NCBI GenBank assembly: GCA_002205965.3
Contig: NADL03000110.1
Span: 124,001-188,000, forward strand
Length of the DNA: 64,000 nt
DNA from: Kappaphycus alvarezii
Lineage: Eukaryota; Rhodophyta; Florideophyceae; Gigartinales; Solieriaceae
Direction of reading: 5' to 3'
Position 1 is the stretch's first letter; each line of letters begins with the position of its first letter. Below are positions 36,001 through 48,991 of the stretch, one piece after another. The position numbers and the translations under genes are program-made. The notes below the pieces were generated by a model. The model saw nothing but the letters and a program-made list of their open reading frames with translations, was not told where the DNA came from and made no database searches.

Positions 36001-38400
36001 ATAAGAGATAATATGTACCTGGATGTTACTTTTCATTATTAAAGCACATAATTAGCATTGATGATTAATATAATCAAGCAACGTAAAGATTTTTCTGATA
36101 TTGGGGATATTTTGTGCGTAATTTAGGCATCGAAACGAAAAAGAGAGGGTAAATTCCTTATTTACTATTTTAGAGGACGAAATATACCAGAAAGTCGCAA
36201 TCAGTATCTCAATCTGTGACTTTATCGGAGAATTAGCTGAAAATATAGACCAAATTAGTTACTGAAATATATCCGATCACTTTCGAAGGACCCTTTCCAA
36301 GTTCCAAAACTGAAAATTTTTATTGCTCATCGCCAATGAGCACCACAAAAACAGGTATAAATCATCTTGAGCCATTAAAATGGTTCTCAGAGATGGCGAA
36401 ACTGTTCTTAAAATATCAAATGATATATCTTTGGGGTCCCCCAGGGACCTTGGTTTCCTATAATACCAGATTTCCTTGCTTTCTCAATTCCAATCAACTT
36501 GATTCGGAAAAATTATTCTAACGGAGCATCTAAATGCCATATGAAAACATATTTAATGATACCCCTAAAAATCTATGCAAAAGATCAACATCGCCATATA
36601 ACAAAAGATGACTGGACAAAATTCCGACTGGGAACGAAGTTTACAAACAGCATTATATTATTTGCCGCCATCGTATGATTAGAAATGTCCTTTATACCTT
36701 CTAATTCATGTACGGTATCAAAATGCTCGTATGTTCCTCGAATCTGTCTCACTGATACCAAATGATTAGTAGAGAACATCTTTTGATCAAGTTTTTCACC
36801 TCTTTAACCTCATATACTCAGAAATCGATACTCAGCTGCATTGAATGGGCAACCAGTAAAATATCGGATTTTAAATAAAAGTTCCATATTCAATTCTGTA
36901 TTTTGATTGAATAGAGATAGTCTTAGCTATCCTTGGTTAAGTTTCATACTTTACAGTGACATTTCTCGGATATTTTTGCATTTTTAGAGCCCTACATCTA
37001 CGATACCCGCTGGTCTTCTACATTGGTCAACATTCGAGCAAAATAAAATATGCTTGGCTTTGGTTCCTTATATCCTGCGTCTTACGTTAAGAGATCCTTG
37101 AGTTCTAATTCTATCATATAGCTCAACGACCGTGAATTCTGCCCTGTGTTTCTATTTTTTGCTGAGAGGTACTATGATCATCTTAATACAAAATCCAAAT
37201 CTGGGGCCATTTGACCCGAAGTTTTCACTCCTACAATCCTTAAGTTCCACAATATTTTCACTAAAATAGAAGAAATACATGAAAAACCTCGCCTTGTAGC
37301 ATATTTTCGTACTTCTGGTGGAGATTTTATGGAAAATTAAAGTCAATTTAGGAGTTTAAATCGCGCCCTGTCGACGATTTACGCAAGTTTGGCTTTCAAA
37401 AACATTCCTAAATGGGCTCACGTGATAGAAATATAGACTTTTAAAAGACATAATCAAGGGAAAGGCGATGAAAAATTTACACGCCCCGCTCATATAATAT
37501 AATTGCATGTATTGACCACCAAAACATGTTATCGGGATTAAGTCAAAAGAATAATAGAACTAATAGTAATTAAGAAAGTTTCACACCAAACAAATAGGCC
37601 CTTGGAAATCAGGAAAATATTCTTTCTAACCGAAGTTTTCACCCATTTCGTTTTCTTCCTCGAATGTCAAAAATCAGCACTAGTGGCGAGGTACGTAGCG
37701 CGGAATCATCTTTATTTCATAAAAAATATTATTAATTCGCTTGTTATTATTTCGCTGTGGGATAAAACCAGGTGAAAGAGTCAGTAGCTACAAAGAAAAG
37801 GATAAATAAAACGCAAGTGCGCACTCGAGATAGGAACGTAAATTCACCTAGTGGAGTAGATGGGGAAGCAATATTAACATCAAAGGTTGATTTAGCAAAA
37901 GCTCACCGTTTCGAGTGACAAAAATGAACTGGATGGTGTCGGTGGCTTTAAATATTAATAATTAGGGGCAAAAAGGTGCTTTCTTCTTTGATCTACTCAG
38001 TTAAACTCCTTCTGTTTCCCCTAAAAAGCTAGCTAACTCGCACTTAGAAACAATAACCATCGGAAGTACTAATTGCCAAGTTGCCCCTCTTTTTCGAACT
38101 CCTCAATTCTTCAGGTGCAATTGACTTTGCCGTTAATTTCTTGTTTTCCGTTTCAATTGCGTGAATTCAGACTTTAAATTAACAATAAGCAGAGGAAGCA
38201 CTTCTATTTCCATTAGATTACTCATAAAGCTCACAAAAAAACAAAAAAATTCATGACAAATACAACAAACATGACTACAATTATCCATGCGCTCCTACGG
38301 TGGGTGCTATTTTTGAGTTGTATGGGACATGGAGTATACGGCATAAATTTCTTCAAACTTCAAATGAATTGAACGACGAAAGTGACGACTACCATAAAAA
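30091..38400. other. Long AT-rich desert
   Basis: About 8 kb with no recognised gene or element other than the hairpin at 31371-31428. Scattered open frames of 60-95 codons occur on both strands and resemble nothing known. A GC-richer patch at 34000-34150 gives a short open frame on each strand. It is probably decayed repeats, but that is inference. Confidence 0.45.
31371..31421. repeat. Perfect 22-bp inverted repeat (hairpin)
   Basis: Arm 31371-31392 (GAAAGAATATTCCTGTTGAA plus AG) is perfectly complementary to arm 31400-31421 across a 7-base loop GAATATT. The right arm overlaps a direct duplication: AATATTCTTTCAACAGG occurs at 31395-31411 and again at 31412-31428. Confidence 0.95.
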
Positions 38401-38599
38401 GTCCACTAGTACCACTAATGAGAATCTTTCCGTACCCGGCAAGGCCCGAAATAGCCGGACTAAAATACTACACACTTAGAAATTGTAGTCATTTACTGTG
38501 TATTAGAGATCAGGACCCAGTCCCTATTTTCAATTCACGTCGGTTCCGCACCATTTCCGGTCAACTCCTATAACCTCTGCATCCATCTTGTTTGCATGA

Positions 38600-41570
38600 A
38601 GGGCTATAATTGTGAGAAATCCGAATCTATAGTGGTCTTCGGAGATGGTATATTACAAAGGAGCGGAATAAATCGGACCTATACGTAGAGCTACCCCAAA
38701 CATCAGCTCATATGGTGACGACAAGGGGCGACGTGAGCCTTTCCTTCAGAGGTTCGAGCGCTTACTTGATTTCAGCGCTCTTCCCTTCCCCGGTCTTCAT
38801 CTCCTTTCTTACCTTACTGACCCCCTCAAGTTTTGTCTTCGCTCATCTCTGGGTACGCGCTGAAGTTGGTGCTTGCGCCGTGCCTATGTCCGCTCGCATG
38901 TCCTGGCGACGGAACAACCATGACTCAAGATCTCTCGCTGCACCGTTGTTTCTGATTCTTATTTCGAATGGATTGTCGTCCCGTGCCCCCAGCGCACGTG
39001 GAAAGACCTGGGAAAGGCGTGTAAGGACTGCTCTTCTACTCGAACAGGGCTCTCAAAGTTCGCTGTTTCCTATCGCTTTTCTACCTACTGTCTTTGTTAC
39101 AGTCTCCGAAGGAACGTGGTCTGCGCGCCCTGTCAGTCCGTCGGCAAGTTCGTTCGTCCGGAGTTTTCTTTGTCCTGATTGTCATCGTCTGTAATTTGTC
39201 ATGCTTACACTGGAAATTTTCAAGCTGTCTGGATCTCGAATTTAGATGCTGGAATTTTCTTCTGGTCACCTCTTTGTGCTTTTTGGGGTGGTTGATGGTT
39301 CAGCCGTCGCCTGGAGATGTTCTTAGTCTTCTAGAGTGACTCACTACATGCATGGTTCAGTTTTTTGAACACGTTAAAAGATTCCCCCCTCCTTGCTTTC
39401 TCTCGTTAAGGAATATTTTACGTGTTAAATAAGATTGCAGCATCGATAGAAGCTGATATCTCCGCAAAAACTTCCATAAAGCGGCGATAGTACCCTGCAA
39501 ACCCAATTAAACTCCGAATGCCAGTCTTTTTTTCGATACCTATTTGTCATACATGGATTTAAACTTCTTTTTATCGATAAATGAACCTTATTTACCGATG
39601 CAATGTCTTTTAAACATGGTATTACCTCTTTCTCGACGCAATGTCTTAGTAGTTTGACACAGGGCCTCACAAAGTCGCACCTAGTGATTTCAACTTCAGA
39701 CAAGACTTCTTAGTAAATTTGAAAACTATCCAAAGATGCTCTAGATATTCACTAGCTGATGATGAAAACAACAAGACGACATCCAATCATACTAGAGCGA
39801 TAAGTATAAACCCTAATTATTATTCACTGGAATGTGGACAGCACTTTCATCAAACTGAAGGACACCACCCCTCACTTAAAGGTACCAAAGCAACAAACCA
39901 AGGTTCTCATTTCCCTCCATTTATCGCTCATCTATATTTGAAAATTACCATAAAATAGGACGAAGGTAGTAAGGATGGAAATACCATGCAGTTGGTCAAA
40001 TATTTATTCTATCTTCGTTAAATACATGCGACCGTCCTTTATCTTTCTGTTCAGCATGCAATAGTCTACACAGAAGCGGGGTCTTTTCTCGTGTCCAGTG
40101 AGTATTTAAACGGGTGTATACTATGAAGGAGACTCAGTTGTGATTATTCTAGTGCCAAAAATGTTTTCAGTCTCTTAACAGGCCGTTTGGTGGTGACGAG
40201 GGGACATTAAATGGGCTTCGTGGTAGATTTAAGTCGAACCCGTCAACTACGATTGGTGCGCAGCCGGTATTTTTGCAGTGAATAGTTCATCGATTGTCCA
40301 TGTGACCATTTTCGTGTCGCGGAGCGCGCAGTATATCTCGTTCTGCGCGTCCTCTTCTAATGGATCCAACTGTACCCCTAGATATTCTCTCATTTCTTTT
40401 ATCTTCTCTTCTTCATCTTAATTTCCGACAGAGACCGTGAAAATTTCCGCTCACTCCTGCTCCGTGACATTCAATGATTTTGTAGGCACCTTTTAGGATT
40501 TTCATCCCGACTTTTTCTTCTGAACACGCTTTTAACACCGAAATAGCATTGATATCGCGGGTAAGTGGCTTCGAAAACATGTTTTATTTTCCAAACTAGT
40601 CTTGTGCCTTGATAGAATCCTTTTTCACTTTTTATGTTTTATTTTCTGAAGCTTCTTAGGGTGATCACCTAAAAATTCTTCTGGGAGCATCAGATGGGCT
40701 GGAAGAAGATTCGAAGGACCTGAACCGGGAAAGTAGGCTTGGGTTACGTTATGCTAGTCTTACACCGGTTTTAGGTAATAACTCAATTTATGCGGTCCTT
40801 TGCGTGCCATTTACTATCTCTTCAACAGCTAAGTCGTCGTGGCTGGGGTCCTCATTGACGAACTTCGCTGGGGTTTTCCTTTTTTTTATCCTTGGCGACA
40901 TTCTGGCCTTAATTGCAGGCTACAGTGCGATAAGTTTCCTCAAAGTGGTCCAATTTGCCGCAAAAAACCGATTAGTATTTGAGGTGCATTTTCTTCCTGC
41001 ACTTGGAAGATACATGCCACCTGCTCCTCACAGTAAGATCAGAGTCGTGGGATATTTCCTCTCCAATTTGAAGCAGATGGTACGTTTACCAGTTCCCGAG
41101 ATTTTACTCTCTTTTGCTTGATGAAAGAAATTAAGCAAGAAAAGTAGTAGTAGCACGAAAACAGCCGAGATTGGCGATGTTGTAAAATTCAAGCTTCTCT
41201 TAAATAATTATTATCTCCACTAGAGGCACTAAAATGTTCTCCTAGTGATATTCAGTCTCAAAAGCTTGGCATACCAGTCTTGGGGGTCCTCTTCTTCATT
41301 AAAGCGACCTTTGAGTTTCTCCTTAACTTACGGGTAAATCGTAGCATCCTGGATAATTTCGCGTTCCACCACGAAGTTGTCGTATTAAAAATCGATCACG
41401 GGATCATAAAGATGTGTGAGGAGTAATAATACATTCATCTTGGTCGATTTACAGCCCATATTGACATTTTTGAAGAAAAGAAAAGCTTTTCCACATCGAT
41501 GTTGCCGTCGAAGACCACCGATCGATTCCAGAACAGTATTTACTTCGCAAGATTACCATGTTACGCCTGG
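38600..41570 (-). mobile_element. Very old Ty3/Gypsy fossil
   Basis: Minus-strand fragments in the correct Gypsy order. Gag-like sequence lies at about 41.57-41.3 kb, with the block resembling the gag at 57.7-57.9 kb. Reverse transcriptase lies at about 40.1-39.43 kb (RPRFCVDY near 40,060; IGFAGYYRRFMEVFAEI near 39,480). An integrase phrase SSPYELMFGVALRIG lies near 38,720. LTRs were not identified and the edges are approximate. It is heavily decayed, with many breaks, and much older than the element at 2082-11576. Confidence 0.7.
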
Positions 41571-44500
41571 GAGGGAGGGGGATGCGTTATCGATATTTTT
41601 GGCGCGGAACAAGGATATTAGAGTTAAGAGAAGGGATACATGGGAAGGGATGGTGAGAAAGGGATGGTGTAAAATAGACGCAGGGTGTCAACAGAATGAT
41701 GATAGTAATGTGAATATGGCCCTTCTGCGAAGGTGTCCCGCCTTGAGCCTCTGGTTACGCACCGGTGTGCAGGGCGTGAGTGGCTTTCACCGATTTTAAA
41801 TCCTAGAACGCAAAATTATTAGTATCAATTAAAACACTAAAAATTTACGTGGTCGTGTAAGTCTACAGTAGGGCAGTAATGTGAAAAAAATGATAGAAAA
41901 TGTATAGATTTCACCGTCTACCAAATTTATGCAACAATGATGTATGATACGGGCTTTTGTCGAAATCACCGTCCAGTCATCATGCATGATACGTTCAATA
42001 AGAAAGAAGGAGAGTGACTGAGGGCATTCGGAAGTTTCCAGATCGGTGGACTGGTATTTTTTGCCTATGAAAGAATGGCACGACACATCAAATCTGGCCT
42101 TGGATCGGCCAAATAAGGCTATCGGAATGTACCCTAGGGTGCTTCATTCAGACCGCCAAAACTTCCGTCAAATCTTAAGTCTGGGCTCTGTTCATTCTCA
42201 AGATAAAACTGAGACTGCAAAGAGCTCTATCTGTTGCCTGTATTGCCGTATAAGTTGAGAATCTCAGCGTTTTGTTAATTATCCAACGATGCTACGGACG
42301 TCGAGAGTACTGCCGAACCTAGTATGCCCTCCATCTAAAGTGTAGAGGGCCGTTAGACCCAACACTTTGAATTGCGCATACTCCATGGAATCCTTTTCTG
42401 ATAAAATTGAGCATAGGTAATGAATTTATTATCGAGACAAACTTTAACAACTCTGTCTTTATGAACAAGTTTTTGTCTCTTTTTTGAGCAGCACAACATA
42501 AAAATATTAAGGAATTCCTTCAAGTTTTACAGCTTCGCGCAGGAGATGAAAGCCATTGTTTCGTCCAATGGATTTCCTCATTCTAGCGCTTTACTACTTG
42601 AGTGCAAAGAGCGACATCGACCAACTATGTCCGTTTTCCGCTGTTTTTGCGTCTATGTTATACGTTTGGGTGGAATATTTTTTATATTTCCAACTGAAAT
42701 CAGTAAAATCAAAGAAATCATTATATCTACATATCTTTTGGCCCTCTATAGAAGATAAAAAGGCGTCTGCTGCCCTACTCGAAAAAATTCGCAGGACTGT
42801 TCCTCTTTTGAAAGAATTTTTTGGGATCACTAATGATGGGCAGTTCAAGTGTCAAAATTATGGTGACACTGACCTTCAGGTTGCTTATTCAGAATGATAT
42901 ACTTAATAAAAAGAAGTGAAAATTTTGTCGGTCTTTAAATTCTTCGGTGAAATCATCCACGTGGCAATCACCTACTCGAGTAGTTTGCACGACACCAACC
43001 TAGCTTGTACTTCGGTTCTATACAATAAAAAGCTCTCAGACGCAAGGAATGTACTGGCAAGTAGCTCTACTTGGAGACTCATCGTTCGTGAAAAACACGA
43101 ATAGCACCAACGGTAAGATTTTTCGTGCTCAAAAAAACGAACTAAACCAACGAAATCCCTTAATCAGAAGAACCGGCGGCCATTGAACAAATCGTGGAGA
43201 GAGTTACATCAAAAGAGCAAAGAAGTGTTGATTTCGTTATAAGGGCGATCTAAGAATCGTTGAATCATCTCAAATCTACTCCAACTACCAATGTAAAACG
43301 TCGAGGTATTATCATTAAGCTCGATATTCTTTTTTTTTCTTTCTTACTCGTATGAAAGGCGGTAACTCGTATGATGGGCGGTAACTGAATCGCAGAAACA
43401 TATAATGAAACATATTGATCGTGAGCGCGGGCTGCAGTCCAAAGAGCAAGGTCCTCAAATTCCAGCGCCTGTGAGTTCTAATTTGCACAAATGGATAGCT
43501 CGGCATCCCGAGAAGCGTGGCATCAGAGCTTGTTACTTTCCGGTCGCCGGGGCAACGCTGTTTGACAGATTTTCCGTGTGATTCTGAAATGTGTTGCTAA
43601 CGCCGGTTATCATATCCTTCGTGACTATGATGCTCTTATTGACTTCATCTCGCAGTACCATCATTTTTTCTCTCCAACATATTCCGTAGTTATGGCTTCT
43701 TTGTCCACAGTTTTTTAAATTATATCCGAGGAAATTGACATATACTTTGCAATCTCTCCAATAAACTGAGTCATCGACTATACAATGCTCATCAAAGTCT
43801 CTTCTGTCTTCTGTTTCTTTCAATGCAAACCAATCATTGATATTGGACGCCTATTCTACCTTGCTCCTGTCACTGTACCTACTTCCTTACCGTCTTTTAT
43901 AGCCTCATGTGTTCCCGCTCCATTTGCACGTCAGGAGGCATGATGGATCTTCAGTAGGCTTCGTGCAATTGTAAAGCTGATCAAAATTTTCTAGAGAACC
44001 TTGCCCATTAATAGGACAACGATTAAATATGCACCATTCGTTGTATTCTGCACCTAAAGCTGCCCAAAATATTAGCACCTATCGGTTCAACCTTTCCACA
44101 ATGTCAGTAATAGCAGTAATATCCTCCCCATTATCGCTAGGGACATTTGTATGTCCTTTTCCGTTTCTGAAGGCTTTTTCGCAGCGTTTTTTTGCGTGGG
44201 ACATGGTAGAGCTACTATCATCTCTAGAATATTGATAAAATGATGATTTTTCATTCCGATGACTGGATTTTGGCTTTGTTTGAGTCGGCAACATAATGTA
44301 GAAGCTAGGGTCGATTGGGTGAGGTAAAATGCATAGATAATTTGATTTCGTCGCGAAAAGAAAACGCAGCACTATCATGTGTGATATTAAGGTAGGGTTT
44401 GTGGCTTGCAGTTTGGCGCCAATATTTGACGTAGCATATGGCATGACAATTTCCGAATGACACATGGGGCGCGCCAAGTGTTTGCCGGTTAGCTATCCGT

Positions 44501-44605
44501 TAATTTCCCAATGCACTCAGTGTAGGAAATGTAGCGCTTGTCTAGCGTCCGCAATCTCTCCGCTTCCACGCAGCTGCAACTGTGCGGCAGATACGATGTG
44601 CAGTA
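41571..44605. other. Gene-poor region, nothing recognised
   Basis: About 3 kb with mixed composition. A plus-strand frame at 42556-42897 (113 codons) has ordinary composition (SAALLEKIRRTVPLLKEFFG) and hydrophobic segments but no identifiable family. Other frames appear to be chance. Confidence 0.4.
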
Positions 44606-44634
44606 CACTCCCCGGAAAAATATAATGGGATCAA
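44606..44634 (+). repeat. Tc1 copy 2 left terminal inverted repeat
   Basis: CACTCCCCGGAAAAATATAA plus TGGGATCAA; pairs with the complement of 46147-46172. Confidence 0.85.
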
Positions 44635-44904
44635 CAACGAAAAGGTTGTGCTTGTGTGAAGCACCTGCAACTCGCAAGAGAGAACATAATGGGTTTACAT
44701 TACGGAATTAGAGTACAATAATTATAGTCACTTAATAAAAATGAAACCTTCTGTAACGATTATATATTTAAAACACCAAAATTGGACCGTTTTTTGAGAA
44801 ACAAAATTTAGACAACGAACCTTTTTAAATATTTATCAAAGAAACTCTAGTAATAAGTATAATACCTTTTTTCTCGATTACTTCAATGCAAAGGTTAGGA
44901 AGAG

Positions 44905-45840
44905 ACTTAAAAGGGTACTTAACAACGCTCTTTCTGATTTTGATTCCAAGCGTCATTAATGCACTCCTCCAGTTCCTCGATGAATGCAAATTGCCTTTGC
45001 TTATGATGGGCCTGACGGTAAAGTTTGCCCCAAATGTTTAAATTGTATTTAAATCATGTGATTATAGCATGCCAGGGTAGCACATACAAATCATTCCCTT
45101 CCACCAAGTCTTTTTGTGTAATTGCTCCTGTGTTCTGCTGCATTGTCATGCTGCAGAATAAAGGTATCTCCGACGTATTCTTCAGCAAAAAGCAGAAGCA
45201 CCTCCATTAAAACCCTACAGTACGTCTTAGAATCTTGTTTTTCTGAAATAAAAACAATAAAAAAGACACCGTAATATGAAATAGAAGCTGATACCAGAAC
45301 TCATTTTCCAACTTGCTGAGGAGATGAGAAATATTGCGGCTCTTTCCATTAATCTTGCCAGTAATACGCGAAACCGTCAAGACTATCTAAATTGAACTTT
45401 TTCTGTCCGTAAAAACAACTTCTTTCCAATCAGATAAGCTGAAGGTCACGTGTTCTCTAGCCCAATCCTTCCTGGCTTTCTTGTGTTCAATCTTCATTGC
45501 AGGAACTGTTTCTTCTTTTTATACACCATGTGATCGCTAGAGAATAGCAATTGCTGGATGCCGTTCGGATATCGATGATTAAAAGGTATTTTTGAGCTCC
45601 GTTGCGCTATATTTACCAGTGTAAGGGTGCCAAATAAAGATCGAAGCTGAGTATTGGATATCTCCTTCGGTATCCCAAGCTTTTCTTTGATTTTTGTACC
45701 CTTTGAGATGCAACTAAGTTATGCACCGCTTTTTTAGACTTGTCGATGAATTCAGAGCTCTTTCGTTCTGGAGTCATCTCATCGAATAGGGCCAAAATTG
45801 CACCCTTCTGTTGGTCAGCAAGGACGACTGATCTGTCCAT
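44905..45840 (-). pseudogene. Tc1-like transposase, copy 2, broken
   Basis: Start at 45840 gives MDRSVVLADQQKGAILALFD, aligning with PLTEQ(stop)KGAILALFHQMTP of copy 1 and showing that the copy 1 stop replaced a glutamine. Further on, minus-strand pieces include YVLPWHAI and LEECINDAWNQNQKERC, matching the C-terminal part of copy 1 (LEECINDAWSRINQRTLKN). The intervening frame changes several times, so the enzyme is inactive. Confidence 0.8.
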
Positions 45841-46146
45841 ATTCTGTTGCTTAATGTTAAATAAGACTTTTCAGGTAGTCAAGGGATTGTCGTCGGTTTT
45901 GTTTACAATAGAAATTTGACCACGCCTTTTATATTCTTTGTAATGCTATGTGCTCGAAGAAAAATTGGTCCTATTTTTCTCGTGCGAAAAAAAGGGTGAC
46001 CAAGAGAAAAGGGTAACAATGTGGCCTAGGCTGGCGACAACTTGTCGTGGAGGGGACTATGCGCACATCGACTGGTAGTAACAAAAGTCCGTGCCCTTTC
46101 TTGTTTTTAATTTGCAGCTCCTAAGTGTGCAGCTGAGTTTTGATTC

Positions 46147-46172
46147 TTGGTCCTAATATTTTTCGGGGATTG
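46147..46172 (-). repeat. Tc1 copy 2 right terminal inverted repeat
   Basis: TTGGTCCTAATATTTTTCGG plus GGATTG, nearly identical to the right terminal repeat of copy 1. Confidence 0.85.
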
Positions 46173-46659
46173 CACAATATATACTGTACTGTAGAAGAAG
46201 AAATTTTAATCATATGGCTTAGCAGAAGTTTCTAGAGAGCTTATGGCCCCGAAAATACAAAAAGCGCTGTGCAAGATTCCATTCGGAAACAGTTTCTGAG
46301 CCCCACCAATACTGGCCTGCGACACAGTTGGCGGTCCATTGGATTATTACAGTAATTCAGAAAATTCTCACAGCAGATTATACCTTTAGAGCTTGCAGCC
46401 ATGTACTGTACTGTACAGTACTGTGTATTGTCTGCTTGCTTACAGTAAGCTGGTACAGCGAGTACACAGCTGGCATGCATTATTTTCACTGTCAGCCTGA
46501 CGTTTTCTTGAAATGGGGAAATTTTTGGTTAATTTGAAGAGGTGGTCGGTTATACAATATCCACCGCCTACCGCCAATGCGTTATGCGGGATGAGTCGCC
46601 ACTGGTGGGTAACACTACTGTACATTACAGTACATGACCTTCCCCACAGGGCCGGCTCA

Positions 46660-47600
46660 ATGGCAGCGAGCAGGCATGTCGCGTTAGACATGAAAAGTGA
46701 GAATTGATTTTTAACGTGCGCTGCAATCTTACGACCTGCTGCGGGTCAAACGTATGTATTCTGAGCACGACGTCATTGACGTTGTCAAGGCGCGGTATAA
46801 GATGCACGTATGTCGTGCTGAGTTGCATGCGCGAGGATGGGAACGCATCGGGTCTCTGTACTGATCTCACAGCTCTCTGTTGCTTGTTTTATGCACGTAT
46901 GTAAAAGGTTGTGCATCTCTGATCTGTGATCTTGTGGCGCTGTTCCGGTGGCACTTGAATACAGTTGTGGCCGAGTTGAGGTGGCAAAATAGTAAAGAGC
47001 GGGCCTGTGTTGTCGTGGCACTCTGCAGAGGAGGTTGGTCGTCTTATTCCTTGTGCGGTGTGCAACCAGATTGCTTGGTATTGGCGTCATTCGCGCGACT
47101 GTGTTTCTTGTGCCATAACAGTTCCACTCTGGTGAAGGATGCTAACTCATTACTTCTTTTGCCCTGTTTGTCACACGGTTCGGCGGGGTGTGATTGGTAA
47201 GCGTAACTTGGAAAATGACAGCAAGGAACATTGTGTGGTGGTTTTGCGGGAAACCATTACGGCAAAACTGCAGAGTACACAGCATCTCGCTGCTGTGCAG
47301 TGTGATAGAGCTCAGATAAAAAAGCCAACAAATGTGTGGGCTGCGATTCGCTGTTGGACACTGATGGGTACCAGAGTTTTGTCATGGTGTCATCACTGAA
47401 TTCTGCCACTTTGTAATCCTCAAGGACCTGGCGTTGAAAAAGGGCGCGACACTGCAGAGCTGCAGAGCTGCAACAATGAAATAAAACAACTCCGTCTGCG
47501 TGTTGCGCACATGGAATATCACAAACTTCCAACAAACGCGTTGTTTGCACAGGTCAAAACTGCCCGATTTTGTAATTGCACAGCAGGATCAAGTTACTGG
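46660..47600 (+). other. Possible frame-broken host gene, unidentified
   Basis: GC-balanced sequence at the left of the second gene island. Protein-like plus-strand pieces appear in changing frames: DVIDVVKARYKMHVCRAELH near 46,775, NLENDSKEHCVVVLRETITA near 47,205, and NNEIKQLRLRVAHMEYHKLP near 47,475, the last with coiled-coil spacing. No family was recognised. If real it shares the frame-switch pattern of its neighbours. Confidence 0.3.
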
Positions 47601-48009
47601 AACAAATAATTTGAAGTGATTGAGCCGGCATATAACACACGATTCCATTGGGTAGATCACGCGGAAACAACGCTGCCCATGTAAGTTCCATCCTCCGAAT
47701 CAAGCCATGATTCGTCCAAAAAGCCAGCCATCAAGTGCAACTTTACTCCTACATACTCCACAACACACAGTAACGAGCTCCCACTTTACGGCATGCATTT
47801 GTCGCCAAATTCATTGCAACCCGTACCTCAGTAGCTGCAGGGCCAAACTACAGAAGAGTATTATGGAATACCGTACATGCGGTTCCGTAAATGGTCATCG
47901 TTCAACGGACAAGCCCTTGCGCCATTCATGACACCCAAATTCAGCACGTCTTCCACATCCATTCCATACTTGAATTGAATGAAAAGCGCAAGATCCACAC
48001 ACCGCGCCA

Positions 48010-48784
48010 CGCGACTTGCCACAATGCGTCTGTCCACTGCTTCCGTGGCCTTTTAAACCATCGTTTCAAGCCTTCCCACCCACCCTTCACCGATCACAAA
48101 CCACCCCCCTCCACTCCCAGTTGCCACCGAGAGCGGAAACAGCGTCAACCTCGCACACATGGTGTCCTCTGCCCCTCTTCCTCCTCCTCCTCCCCCGTCC
48201 CCGTGCACTACGGCCAGCTCCTCCCCGCCGAAATCGGCTCCCTTCATTCCTCCGTCAGACAACTAATTTCTGCCGAATCACTCATCTTCAGCCTGGAACA
48301 AATCATCCCCCCTTCTCCCTCACCTACTCCCTCTCCAAGCCGTAGGCCGAGTACCGTACAGAGCGGAATCCCACCCTGTTCGGCGGAGGCACCCTTAATT
48401 CGTTTCCTGAACTAGGTCTAGGTTCAAGTTCCGACTCTACCTCATCCATATCCCCCGGTGGCGGCGGCTTTCCGCGTTTTCCGGGAGTGTCATCACGGGG
48501 TCAACGGTATTCAAAGCGGTGGAATCCCAGCGCTACCTACCCCACACCAAGCCCCTCCAGACCTGGCCGCCACGAGAGATGCGGAGCTTGCTAAAAGTTC
48601 CGCCGAATCCCTCCGTGAATGTCAGGCGCAACTGGATGATCTGAAGGCGCGTGATGATTTTCGAGGACGTCTATCGCCGAAACTGCGAAGGGTGCTGCGT
48701 TCTAACACACTAATTGAGTTTCTACTCGAAGCGCTGGATCGGTTGAGTGACCAGACCGTCTCAAGCAATGACATTACACTGTAA
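48010..48784 (+). CDS. Hypothetical protein with Pro/Ser-rich N-terminus and coiled-coil end (frame-broken)
   Basis: Not identified. Plus-strand reading gives a Pro/Ser-rich lead, then HYGQLLPAEIGSLHSSVRQL (near 48,210). A Gly/Ser-rich linker follows (LFGGGTLNSFPELGLGSSSD near 48,385) and then a helical C-terminus with heptad-like spacing (SLRECQAQLDDLKARDDF and TLIEFLLEALDRLSDQTV), ending at a TAA at 48782-48784. These pieces lie in different frames, with at least two changes. The gene is tail-to-tail with the prohibitin gene, whose stop is about 207 bases further on. The start is uncertain. Small nuclear-complex subunits often have this architecture, but I cannot assign one. Confidence 0.45.
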
Positions 48785-48991
48785 TGCTATTCAAAATTTG
48801 TATGCAGTGCTGTATGTTGGCTCATAGCTGTAATGCCACAGGTCAACACGCCCTATACTGTATTATCCAACTGTAAGCAAAGTCATGTTCTCAATTGTCC
48901 ACGTGTGTATAACCTGGCCTCATTGACCGATCTCTACCCAATTCAACCTACGCTCCTCTGCCTCTTTAAACTAGCCAAACCCTACCCGCTC

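Larger units (their letters stand above)
44606..46172 (-). mobile_element. Tc1/mariner-like DNA transposon, copy 2 (1567 bp)
   Basis: Same family as 21896-23461, reversed. The left terminal repeat reads CACTCCCCGGAAAAATATAA and is preceded by TA. The right terminal repeat at 46147-46172 ends TTCGGGGATTG, followed by CA where TA is expected, so that target base has probably mutated. Length is within one base of copy 1. The transposase is on the minus strand and decayed. Confidence 0.9.

Noticed and set aside
21896-46172. The two Tc1 copies as ends of one giant composite transposon
   Set aside because: Each copy has its own pair of terminal repeats and its own target TA (one mutated), so they are independent insertions.
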